Positions 25,319 through 32,560 of a stretch of 37,283 bases of DNA are shown in pieces (within the stretch, counting starts at the first letter, position 1; every line of letters begins with the position of its first letter). Origin of the DNA: CAZCGA01 sp964498075 (GTDB lineage: Bacteria; Desulfobacterota; Binatia; HRBIN30); the NCBI GenBank assembly GCA_964498075.1, contig CAZCGA010000053.1, forward strand, positions 1 to 37,283, in the 5' to 3' direction. The notes under the pieces are model-generated. The model was given only the letters and a program-made list of their open reading frames with translations. It had not been told where the DNA came from and did no database searches. Both the position numbers and the translations under genes were made by a program.

Positions 25319-25723
25319 TCAGCTGGTCTTGCGAGCGTAGACGCGGCCGGGAATGCGGACGTTGTGCCGCGCGCGAGGCAAGGCTTTGCGAGCGGAGACG
25401 TTCTCGCTCTTCATGCGCCGCAACGTCTTGCGCACGGCGTCCGGATCCAAACCCAGCATCTCGCAGACGACGACGAATGAAAACGGCGATTGCCTCCGCT
25501 GCGAATGAATCCAAAACTCCGCTTCGTTCGCGATGATCTTCGAGCCACCCAGGTAACTTCTGATGCCGTCCTCCAAGACTGCGAGCATCAGGGCCTTCGT
25601 GCCGGTCAGTTGGCCACTTCGCGGTTCACCACCGGTCACGGGCTGCAAACGGACTAGGTTCAGTTCCTCGTCGTCGCTGTTGAAGCCGACGCTACGTGCA
25701 AGCGAGCGCTTGTCGCGTGTCAT
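25319..25723 (-). CDS. Small HTH-like protein of unknown function
   Basis: The 134-residue protein has no named family that I can assign. The N-terminal third is polar. A helix at about 42-58 contains TGTKALMLAVLEDGIRSYL. Next come AEFWIHSQRRQ (68-78) and SPFSFVVVCEMLGLDPDAVR (79-98), which look like a helix-turn-helix in which LGLDPDAVRKTLRRM is the second helix. The tail (106-134) is strongly basic. The pattern suggests DNA binding, by inference. The ATG at 25723 has a strong GGAGGG Shine-Dalgarno six nt upstream; a much longer open frame upstream is not supported. It is transcribed toward the copper monooxygenase gene. Confidence 0.7.
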   Translation of the reverse strand: MTRDKRSLARSVGFNSDDEELNLVRLQPVTGGEPRSGQLTGTKALMLAVLEDGIRSYLGGSKIIANEAEFWIHSQRRQSPFSFVVVCEMLGLDPDAVRKTLRRMKSENVSARKALPRARHNVRIPGRVYARKTS

Positions 25724-26119
25724 TGTTTCCCTCCGGTCATCTTCGGCGTCGAGCTCGCACGGTACGTTCAAGGCAGTTCGCGAACATGACAAGGCGATCG
25801 AGCAAGCCTCGTGCCGTACAACCGTCGGTTCGCCTCCCCAGCGACGACCGCGAGGACAACTCCAGCGTTGTGGTGGCGCGAATGCGACGACTTGCGGAAC
25901 TGCCTGGCGAATCGCGCGCAACGCGATCCGACCGCGTTGCGCGTGAGAACCCCGCCGACGGATCGCGAATGACAGTCCAGCGCTCAAACTCAAGCGCAGC
26001 TACAAATCAGTTGCTACGTGACATGCCCCACGACGGCTTGCCGGACCCGCGACGCTCGCTCCAACCGCGCCAGGGGTTCGACGAGTCAGAGCGAGGGACT
26101 GGTCGAGATGGCAGGAGGT
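25724..26119. other. Intergenic stretch with one strong palindrome and no convincing gene
   Basis: About 400 bases separate two minus-strand genes. Open frames here on the plus strand are Arg/Ser-rich and show no ribosome site or family pattern. The only structure I can support is the perfect inverted repeat at 25915-25943. The promoter of the HTH-like gene probably lies here, but no clear boxes stand out. Confidence 0.5.
25915..25943. repeat. Perfect 11-bp inverted repeat with 7-nt spacer
   Basis: CGCGCAACGCG (25915-25925) and CGCGTTGCGCG (25933-25943) flank ATCCGAC. It lies about 180 nt beyond the end of the zinc-ribbon gene and about 190 nt before the HTH-like gene, both minus-strand. It could be a terminator stem lacking a T-run or a protein-binding operator. 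Confidence 0.7.
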
Positions 26120-26503
26120 TCAGCTCGACCGGCGCACGCCGCACCCCCCGGCGCTACAGCCACCGCCGTTGCCGCAGCTTCTGGCCTCGAGCAGCGCGTA
26201 CCCGATGCTCTCAAGTTCACGCGTGCTAACGGGTCGCAACTCGCCGGTCACAGGGCGGTCGCAGTGCAGACAGCACCGAAGCTCTTCGTCCTCCGAAGTC
26301 AGATCGATGTGCGTGAGGACCTCCTTCGCACACTGCCCGCAATAACCGAGCTGGAATTCAACCTCTCCGAATGAAGGGATTGCCACGGCGTCATCGTAGT
26401 CAGCCTGCGCATAGAAATCCAGCGTGACCGGTGGGCCAGGGGTAAGGTTCAGTCGCGCCCTCGTGACGTCCCGACACCCACTGGTGGGTTGCCGAGCGAG
26501 CAC
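26120..26503 (-). CDS. Zinc-ribbon-containing small protein, unknown function
   Basis: This frame encodes about 127 residues with a clear zinc-binding pattern: CGQC (55-58) and CCLHC (77-81) frame a ribbon-like EVLTHIDLTSEDEELR segment. After RELESIGYALLEARSC the chain ends in a Cys/Gly-rich tail (CGNGGGCSAGGCG, 110-122) that may bind metal. No family name is recognised, but the core looks conserved in character. The start is uncertain: the GTG at 26503 is the first good candidate after the upstream gene, without a clear ribosome site. A shorter protein beginning near residue 30 is possible. It lies 43 nt downstream of the Mut7-C gene, so the two are probably co-transcribed. Confidence 0.55.
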   Translation of the reverse strand: MLARQPTSGCRDVTRARLNLTPGPPVTLDFYAQADYDDAVAIPSFGEVEFQLGYCGQCAKEVLTHIDLTSEDEELRCCLHCDRPVTGELRPVSTRELESIGYALLEARSCGNGGGCSAGGCGVRRSS

Positions 26504-26546
26504 CGGTCTGTGGATTGCATTCCACCAGCGATTGAGGGGCTCACCT

Positions 26547-27026
26547 CTACCGCTGATCCTCGGTGCGGAAGCCGAGTGCCTGAAGCTCGTTGAGGACGAG
26601 GCGGTGATGTGTCGCAGGCCAATATATCTTCCCGCAATGGCTACACTGTACAAAGTTGTCCTGCGTGGCAAACGTATATGGCGGAACTCGGCCGGCTGCC
26701 TCCCCCTTTGGTACAGCGGCGACTGGTTCATTGCACCGAGTGCAGCGCGAAAATGGGTTTGCAAGCGGGTCGAGGTGGAAGGCATGCACGACCTGGAGCA
26801 ACTGGAGGCGAAAGTCATCGCTGTCAATGAACAGCACTCGCGGAGCATCGTGCTGCCCCAAAAGGCGCGAATCGCGCGTCAGCACGATGCGGCCCTCTTG
26901 GCGTGCATGACGAATGAGTGTCCGTCCGGACAGATGCGAGCCGTAGGTGGCATCCTGTCCGATCAGGCGCAGCCAAGTTGCGAGCCGGCCGAGCATCTTG
27001 TCGACCGCGAATAGAAGTGTTTCCAT
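26547..27026 (-). CDS. Mut7-C RNase-domain (PIN-like) protein with zinc ribbon
   Basis: The 159-residue protein matches the Mut7-C RNase domain: the N-terminal FAVDKMLGRLATWLRLIG (6-23) with Asp9, a LTRDSRLL motif (49-56) with Asp52, and acidic residues at 68-71. Together these form a PIN-like nuclease site. A C-terminal zinc ribbon has CTRC (95-98) and CSHC (128-131), followed by GKIYWPATHH. Members are predicted RNases of unknown physiological target. The ATG at 27026 is preceded by GGAG. It diverges from the transglutaminase-like gene at 27075 across 48 bp. Confidence 0.85.
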   Translation of the reverse strand: METLLFAVDKMLGRLATWLRLIGQDATYGSHLSGRTLIRHARQEGRIVLTRDSRLLGQHDAPRVLFIDSDDFRLQLLQVVHAFHLDPLANPFSRCTRCNEPVAAVPKGEAAGRVPPYTFATQDNFVQCSHCGKIYWPATHHRLVLNELQALGFRTEDQR

Positions 27027-27074
27027 GGAACTCCACAGGCTATGATAGTCGGGAGCGGTTGACAGGGGCAAGTC

Positions 27075-28535
27075 ATGCGGCGACCGTTAGCCATCGGTAT
27101 TCTGGGCGTGTGGGTCACAATGGTGGCGCTGCTGGTGCAACGTACGTGGCCACGCTCGCCATCAACGACTGCCCCGGTCGAAACCATCGCCGCATCCGCC
27201 AGCGAGGAGTGGATGGGCGTGTATCATCAAGAACGCAAGATCGGCTACACGCATCGCCGGCTGTCTGCGGTGGGCGGGGGCTTCGCACTCGTGGAAGAAT
27301 CGCTGCTGCGACTGACGTTCATGGACACACCGCAGACCGTCCGCACACGCATGGACGGCCACGTTGGACCCGACTTCGTTCTCCGCGATGTCGACTTCGA
27401 ACTGAGTAGCGGCGTTGGAAGGCTGCAGGCGCGGGCGGTTGTGCGTCCGGACGGGCTCCATCTTGTGCTGCGCACAGGAGACGATCGCTCGGAACAGATC
27501 CTTCCCGTGGCGGGCCCGATCTATCTCCCGTCTACGCTTCGAGCTTCTCTCGGCGCTCAGCCACTTCGAGTGGGCCAGGAGCTGGAGGCGCTGGCATTCG
27601 ATCCAACTACCCTCAAGAACGACCGTGTTCGGATTACGGTTGAGAGTGAGGAGGCAGTGCCGCGCGCGGCAGAAGCGGTCCGGGGCTGGCGGGTGCGAGA
27701 AGAGTTCCGAGGGTTGAAGACGCTTGCGTGGATCGATCCGCACGGGGCTGTGCTGCGTGAGGAAGGGCCGATGGGCTTCGTCCTGGTCCGCCAATCTGAA
27801 CAACAGGCGCTCTATGAAGGGTGGACGGACCAAGCGGCGCTCGATCTGGTCGGGACGGCGGCGGTGCCGGTAGACCGACCGGTCGAGAACGCGCGGCAGC
27901 GGACGTCGCTGCGCCTGCGGCTCTCCGGCGTCGCGGTCGAGAAGGTTCCCAGTGACGACGAGCAGGTGCGCGACGGTGCAGTATTGACGATCACCCGACC
28001 CGCGGCGGTGAAGCCAGAAACCTATCGCCTGCCATATCACGAGCCCGAACACGCCAGCGACCTCGCGGCAACGGCGTTCCTACAGAGCGACCATCCGCAC
28101 GTGCGAGCCGTTGCCCGCGACGTCGTCGGCGACGAGCAGGACGCCGTCCGCGTCGCGATTCGACTCAACGACTGGGTCTATGACCATTTGCGCAAGGTGC
28201 CGACGGTCAGCATTCCGAATGCGTTGCAGGTGCTCAACATGGGCGAGGGGGATTGCAATGAGCACGCGGTGTTGCTTGCGGCGCTGGCCCGTGCGGTCGG
28301 TCTTCCGGCACGAACGGTGTCCGGGGCAGTGTACCTCGACGGAGCATTCTTCTATCACGCGTGGTGCGAAGTGTGGCTCGGACGCTGGGTCTCGATCGAC
28401 CCAGCTCTGCATCAGTTCCCCGCCGATGCAACGCACATCAAGTTTGTGGTTGGAGGACCGGACGAGCAGCTGGCGATGATGGACATCATCGGCAGGCTGG
28501 GAATCGAGGTCTTGGATACCAACGCAGGTGGTTAG
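27075..28535 (+). CDS. Membrane-anchored transglutaminase-like protein
   Basis: This 486-residue protein has one N-terminal hydrophobic segment (about 7-22), a long beta-rich middle region (40-320) and a C-terminal transglutaminase-like domain. The candidate triad is Cys394 (GEGDCNEHAVLLAALARAVG), His428 (FYHAWCEVW) and Asp442 (VSIDPALHQ). Proteins of this type sit in the periplasm and are often annotated as transglutaminase-like proteases; the reaction is unknown. The ATG at 27075 has AGGGG six nt upstream. It ends 5 nt before the phosphatase-like gene. Confidence 0.85.
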   Translation: MRRPLAIGILGVWVTMVALLVQRTWPRSPSTTAPVETIAASASEEWMGVYHQERKIGYTHRRLSAVGGGFALVEESLLRLTFMDTPQTVRTRMDGHVGPDFVLRDVDFELSSGVGRLQARAVVRPDGLHLVLRTGDDRSEQILPVAGPIYLPSTLRASLGAQPLRVGQELEALAFDPTTLKNDRVRITVESEEAVPRAAEAVRGWRVREEFRGLKTLAWIDPHGAVLREEGPMGFVLVRQSEQQALYEGWTDQAALDLVGTAAVPVDRPVENARQRTSLRLRLSGVAVEKVPSDDEQVRDGAVLTITRPAAVKPETYRLPYHEPEHASDLAATAFLQSDHPHVRAVARDVVGDEQDAVRVAIRLNDWVYDHLRKVPTVSIPNALQVLNMGEGDCNEHAVLLAALARAVGLPARTVSGAVYLDGAFFYHAWCEVWLGRWVSIDPALHQFPADATHIKFVVGGPDEQLAMMDIIGRLGIEVLDTNAGG

Positions 28536-28540
28536 CACCG

Positions 28541-29053
28541 ATGGATGAGATGTGGAACACGCTGCCGTCGTCTACCGGCCGCGCAACCGGGCGCCCCGAT
28601 CTGACGCTGATACTTCCCACCCTGCTGGTGGGAGAGTACCCGCGCCCTGAAGACGTCGTGTGGCTCGCAGCCGAGCACGGTGTCCGCGCCATTGTGAATC
28701 TGCAGGACGACGAAGATCTAAGAGTGAAAGGCATCGCACTCGCGGATCTGCAGCGCGCCTCCGCTGCGTGCGGAATAGTGCATCACCACTTCCCGATTCC
28801 CGACTTCCAGCCCGAGAATCTCAGAGGGCAGCTGGAAGGTTTGCTACGGCTGCTCGCCGAGCTCGACTCCATCGGGTCCGTGACCTATCTGCACTGCAAC
28901 GCAGGCTTCAACCGAGCCCCGACGGTCGCCATCGCCTACCTGCACGTGCGTCACGGCATGCCTCTCTCCGCGGCGTGCGACCACGTGAAAGCGCAGCGCC
29001 CCTGCGGCCCCTACATGCAGCTGCTCGTTGCTCACTTCGGCGAATGCGGCTGA
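28541..29053 (+). CDS. Dual-specificity-type protein phosphatase
   Basis: The 170-residue protein carries the Cys-based phosphatase loop HCNAGFNRAPT (118-128), with nucleophile Cys119 and Arg125. A possible general acid Asp88 lies in PIPDFQ. The overall pattern (LPTLLVGEYPRPEDV early; a DHVKAQRPCGPY segment late) fits the DSP/cyclin-dependent-kinase-inhibitor-3 type. It could act on phosphoproteins or other phosphate esters. The ATG at 28541 follows AGGTGG at 10-nt spacing, close after the transglutaminase-like gene, so the two are probably co-transcribed. No kinase lies nearby. Confidence 0.87.
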   Translation: MDEMWNTLPSSTGRATGRPDLTLILPTLLVGEYPRPEDVVWLAAEHGVRAIVNLQDDEDLRVKGIALADLQRASAACGIVHHHFPIPDFQPENLRGQLEGLLRLLAELDSIGSVTYLHCNAGFNRAPTVAIAYLHVRHGMPLSAACDHVKAQRPCGPYMQLLVAHFGECG

Positions 29054-29075
29054 CTCATCGTCCCCGCTCGACGCC

Positions 29076-29105
29076 TTGCGACCGTTGCGCGCGAGCTGCT
29101 ACTAA
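29076..29105 (+). promoter_or_regulatory. Possible promoter for tRNA-Leu
   Basis: TTGCGA (29076-29081) and TACTAA (29100-29105) are spaced by 18 bp and would start transcription about 10 nt before the tRNA at 29122. The boxes are moderate matches only. Confidence 0.35.
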
Positions 29106-29121
29106 GGCAATTCGGTGGTCC

Positions 29122-29202
29122 GCGAGAGTGGCGGAATTGGCAGACGCGCTAGACTTAGGATCTAGTGGGGTTCCCATGGGGGTTCGAATCCCCCCTCTCG
29201 CA
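29122..29202 (+). tRNA. tRNA-Leu(TAG)
   Basis: The acceptor stem GCGAGAG (29122-29128) pairs with CTCTCGC (29195-29201), with discriminator A at 29202. The anticodon stem CTAGA/TCTAG encloses CTTAGGA, giving anticodon UAG for CUA codons. The variable arm TGGGGTTCCCATG is long, as expected for leucine. CCA is not encoded. Confidence 0.95.
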
Positions 29203-29226
29203 TTGGGCGTTGCGCATCCACGTGTG

Positions 29227-29240
29227 TCCAGACGTCTGGA
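29227..29240. repeat. 14-nt perfect palindrome between tRNA-Leu and tig
   Basis: TCCAGACGTCTGGA is a perfect palindrome 25 nt after the tRNA and 62 nt before the trigger factor gene. TATTTCTT follows, so it might be a weak terminator for the tRNA or an operator for tig. Confidence 0.5.
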
Positions 29241-29302
29241 TATTTCTTGAATCCCCCGTGGCCCTGTGCTTAGGTTTTCATGAGGGCTGAGTTTTTCTCG
29301 GA

Positions 29303-30625
29303 ATGACATTCAAAGTTGATGTGGAGACGGTAGACTCTGTGCGTCGACGTCTAGCGGTGGAAGTGCCAGCAGAGACGGTCGCCGCAGAGATCGAGACAGC
29401 GTACGCCGAGCTCGCCCGAGCCGCGAAGGTGCCCGGGTTCCGGCCGGGACGCGTTCCGCGTGCCGTGCTTGAGCGCATGTTCGGCGACCGCGTCCGTGCC
29501 GACGTCTTCGCGAAGCTCATTCAGCAGTCCTACAGCGCAGCGATTGAGGAACAGCATATTGAGGCCGTCGGGCAGCCTGAGATCGTCACGGAGCAGAGTG
29601 CGTCGGGAGCGAGCCTGAAGTACAGTGCCACCGTTGAGGTGAAACCGGAGGTCGTCATCGAGCAGTACAGCGGCCTCGAGGCGGAACGCCCACTGGCTGC
29701 AGTGACGGAGACGGACGTAGACGCCTTCATGGAGCGGCTGCGCCAGTCGCTCGCGCAGCTGCATCCGATCACGGAGCGGTCGCACGCCGAAACGGGCGAC
29801 GTGGTGACGCTTGACTATGAGGCTCGCGTCGATGGGCGGTTGGTCAGCCGCGCCGAGAACCGCGAAGTCGAGGTCGGTGCAAGCAAGTTCCCACCGCAGT
29901 TCGAGCAACGGCTCACCGGTGCGTCCGTTGGCGCATCACTGGAGTTCGAGGTGCACTACCCTGCGGATCACGCCGCAGCTGAGCTGGCCGGCAAGCACGT
30001 GCGCTTTCGCGTACAGGTGCATTCGCTGGCGCGGAAGGAAGTCCCCGTGCTCGACGACGAGTTCGCCAAGGACCACGGCGAGTGCTCGACGCTGGATGAG
30101 CTGCGCCAACGCGTACGCAAGCGGCTGGAGGAGGACGCGGCGCGTCAAGCGGATGAAGCGGTAACCCGCAGGCTCGTGACCGCCTTGGCCCAACGCCATG
30201 ACATCCCCGTTCCGAGCGCGCTCGTGGAACGCCGTACGGACGCGCTCGTCGAGGAGGTCTTGCGCGACTGGGCGCAGCAGCGCATCCGACCGCGAAATGA
30301 GTCCGAGGCGATTGCACGCTTGCGAAAGGACCTCGAGCCGCAAGCGCAGGAGCAAGTGAAGATCGGGCTCCTGCTCGAAGCCATCGCTCGCCAAGAAAAC
30401 CTCACCGTTACGGACGACGAAGTCGAGGCGCGCATCGCTGCGTTGGCGGCGTCGGCGGGCTCTGCAGGCGAGCGCGTGCGGGCGCTGTATCAAAGCCCCG
30501 AGGCACAACGACAGCTGCGGGCGCGCATGCTGCAGTCACGCGCGATCGATGTGGTGGTCCACGGCGCACGAATTACAACCGTCGATGCGCACCCCAGCGT
30601 TGCCGAGGTTGGGGAAAGTGGCTAG
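29303..30625 (+). CDS. tig: Trigger factor, ribosome-associated chaperone/PPIase
   Basis: Trigger factor binds the ribosome exit site and folds nascent chains. The 440-residue product has the N-terminal ribosome-binding domain with signature GFRPGRVP (45-52). A central FKBP-type PPIase domain (about 155-245) starts at GDVVTLDYEARVDG. A long alpha-helical C-terminal domain forms the arms. The length is close to E. coli trigger factor. The ATG at 29303 begins the conserved VDVETVDSVRRRL strand; its ribosome site is weak. It leads the tig-clpP-clpX-lon cluster, a widespread gene order, and ends 36 nt before clpP. Confidence 0.96.
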   Translation: MTFKVDVETVDSVRRRLAVEVPAETVAAEIETAYAELARAAKVPGFRPGRVPRAVLERMFGDRVRADVFAKLIQQSYSAAIEEQHIEAVGQPEIVTEQSASGASLKYSATVEVKPEVVIEQYSGLEAERPLAAVTETDVDAFMERLRQSLAQLHPITERSHAETGDVVTLDYEARVDGRLVSRAENREVEVGASKFPPQFEQRLTGASVGASLEFEVHYPADHAAAELAGKHVRFRVQVHSLARKEVPVLDDEFAKDHGECSTLDELRQRVRKRLEEDAARQADEAVTRRLVTALAQRHDIPVPSALVERRTDALVEEVLRDWAQQRIRPRNESEAIARLRKDLEPQAQEQVKIGLLLEAIARQENLTVTDDEVEARIAALAASAGSAGERVRALYQSPEAQRQLRARMLQSRAIDVVVHGARITTVDAHPSVAEVGESG

Positions 30626-30628
30626 AAT
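30600..30628 (+). promoter_or_regulatory. Probable promoter for clpP-clpX within the end of tig
   Basis: TTGCCG (30600-30605) and TAGAAT (30623-30628) are separated by 17 bp. The -10 box includes the tig stop codon TAG. Transcription would start near 30635, about 27 nt before the clpP ATG. This could allow clpPX expression separate from tig. Confidence 0.45.
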
Positions 30629-30661
30629 CCGCGCTGGGATGCAAACGGTTAGAGAAGTCCT

Positions 30662-31264
30662 ATGAGCCTGGTCCCCATCGTCGTTGAACAAACCGGCAGA
30701 GGTGAGCGGGCCTATGACATCTACTCTCGACTCCTCAAGGACCGCATCGTCTTCCTCGGCTCCCCGGTTACCGACGATGTCGCCAACCTCATCACCGCCC
30801 AGTTCCTGTTCCTCGAATCAGAAGATCCCGAGCGCGATATCCACTTCTACATCAATTCCCCCGGAGGCTCGATCACCGCCGGGCTCGGGATCTACGACAC
30901 CATGCAGTACATCAAGCCGCAGGTGTCGACGCTGTGCCTCGGACAAGCGGCCAGCATGGGCGCGTGGCTCCTGGCCGCCGGCGCACCGGGAAAGCGCTAC
31001 GCACTGCCGCACGCACGCATCATGATCCATCAGCCGTTGCTGATGGGCGGAATGCAGGGGCAGGCTTCGGACATAGAGATCCACGCGCGCGAAATCCTGC
31101 GCGTCCGCGAGCAGCTCAACAATATCTTGGTCAAGCATACCGGGCAGAGCCTGAAAAAGATCGAGCGAGACACCGACCGCGACCTCTTCATGACCGGCAA
31201 GCAAGCGGTCGAGTACGGGCTGGTCGACGAAGTCATTGCCAGCAGACCAGCAAAGAAATTGTGA
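30662..31264 (+). CDS. clpP: ATP-dependent Clp protease proteolytic subunit
   Basis: ClpP forms the barrel-shaped proteolytic core that works with ClpX. The 200-residue protein has the catalytic triad Ser98 (GQAASMGAWLL), His123 (RIMIHQPL) and Asp172 (ERDTDRDLFM), and the conserved FYINSPGGSITAGLGIYDTM segment (62-82). The length is typical, with a very short leader. AGAGAAG lies upstream of the ATG at 30662. It is followed 8 nt later by clpX, indicating co-transcription. Confidence 0.98.
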   Translation: MSLVPIVVEQTGRGERAYDIYSRLLKDRIVFLGSPVTDDVANLITAQFLFLESEDPERDIHFYINSPGGSITAGLGIYDTMQYIKPQVSTLCLGQAASMGAWLLAAGAPGKRYALPHARIMIHQPLLMGGMQGQASDIEIHAREILRVREQLNNILVKHTGQSLKKIERDTDRDLFMTGKQAVEYGLVDEVIASRPAKKL

Positions 31265-31272
31265 GGGGTGTT

Positions 31273-32526
31273 ATGGCCAAGCACGGTGATGACCGGAGCG
31301 GCAATCTCGTCTGTTCCTTCTGCGGCAAGAGTCAGGACGAGGTACGCAAGCTGATCGCCGGCCCGACGGTTTACATCTGTGACGAATGCATCGACCTGTG
31401 CAACGACATCATTGCGGAAGAGTGCGACCAAGAGGAAGGGCTCGCCTCGACGTCGACGGTGCCCAAGCCCGCCGACATCAAGAAGGTTCTCGATCAGTAC
31501 GTGATCGGCCAGGAACGCGCGAAAAAGGTCCTGGCGGTCGCCGTGCACAACCACTACAAGCGTATCGACACGCAGCTGGTGACGGGCGACGTGGAGTTGC
31601 AGAAGTCCAATATCCTGCTCATCGGTCCGACCGGATCGGGAAAGACCTTGCTCGCCCAGACGCTCGCCCGGTTTCTTCAGGTGCCCTTCACGATCGCTGA
31701 TGCCACGAGCCTGACAGAGGCTGGTTACGTCGGCGAGGACGTCGAAAATATCATCCTCAGCCTCTTGCAGAACGCGGACTACGACGTGGAGAAGGCACAA
31801 CGCGGCATCGTCTACATCGACGAGATCGACAAGATCTCGCGTAAGGGCGACAACCCCTCCATCACCCGCGATGTCTCGGGAGAAGGGGTGCAGCAAGCGC
31901 TGCTCAAGATCATCGAGGGCACGACAGCGAGTGTCCCACCAAAGGGCGGCCGCAAGCATCCGCAGCAAGAGTTCCTGCAGGTCGACACCTCCAATATCCT
32001 CTTCATTTGCGGCGGCGCTTTCGTCGGGTTGGAGGAGATCATCCGGCGGCGCATCGGAATGAAGGGCATGGGCTTCGGGGCCGACATCCGGCGGAAGGAA
32101 GAGCGCAGCGTCAGCGAGCTGCTGCACGACGTGCAGACCGAAGACCTGTTGAAGTTCGGTCTCATCCCGGAGTTCGTCGGCCGGCTGCCCGTCATTGCAA
32201 CGCTGGACGAGCTCGGAGAGCAAGACCTGGTGCGCATCCTTCGCGAGCCGAAGAACGCCTTGACGCGCCAGTACCAGAAGCTATTTGAGATGGAGACCGT
32301 CCACCTCAAGTTCACGGACGGAGCGCTGACGGCGATTGCCCGAGAGGCGCTCAAGCGGAAGTCGGGGGCGCGCGGTCTGCGAGCCATCTTGGAGAACACC
32401 ATGCTCGATGTGATGTACGAGATCCCATCGCAGCCTGCCATCAAGGAAGTCCTGATCTCAGAAGAGGTCATCACCAAGCACGAGCAACCGATCGTTCTGT
32501 ACCAGAAGGCAGCCGAAACCGCGTAA
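31273..32526 (+). CDS. clpX: ATP-dependent Clp protease ATP-binding subunit ClpX
   Basis: ClpX unfolds tagged proteins and feeds them to ClpP. The 417-residue protein has the N-terminal zinc-binding domain with Cys14, Cys17, Cys36 and Cys39. The AAA+ module has Walker A GPTGSGKT (118-125), pore loop GYVGED and Walker B VYIDEIDKI. The RKHPQQEFLQVDTSNILFIC region carries sensor elements. The ATG at 31273 follows GAGGGG in the short clpP-clpX gap; longer in-frame extensions lie inside clpP and are not used. Lon follows 34 nt later. Confidence 0.98.
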   Translation: MAKHGDDRSGNLVCSFCGKSQDEVRKLIAGPTVYICDECIDLCNDIIAEECDQEEGLASTSTVPKPADIKKVLDQYVIGQERAKKVLAVAVHNHYKRIDTQLVTGDVELQKSNILLIGPTGSGKTLLAQTLARFLQVPFTIADATSLTEAGYVGEDVENIILSLLQNADYDVEKAQRGIVYIDEIDKISRKGDNPSITRDVSGEGVQQALLKIIEGTTASVPPKGGRKHPQQEFLQVDTSNILFICGGAFVGLEEIIRRRIGMKGMGFGADIRRKEERSVSELLHDVQTEDLLKFGLIPEFVGRLPVIATLDELGEQDLVRILREPKNALTRQYQKLFEMETVHLKFTDGALTAIAREALKRKSGARGLRAILENTMLDVMYEIPSQPAIKEVLISEEVITKHEQPIVLYQKAAETA

Positions 32527-32560
32527 AGCCATCCCGCAACGCGGGGAGAGGAAATTGGAC

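Noticed and set aside
26018..27014. Plus-strand frames opposite the zinc-ribbon and Mut7-C genes
   Set aside because: They lack ribosome sites and motifs, whereas the minus strand has CxxC pairs and the Mut7-C pattern.
32555..32560. TTG as the start of lon
   Set aside because: The ATG six bases later has better spacing to the GGGGAGAGG site.
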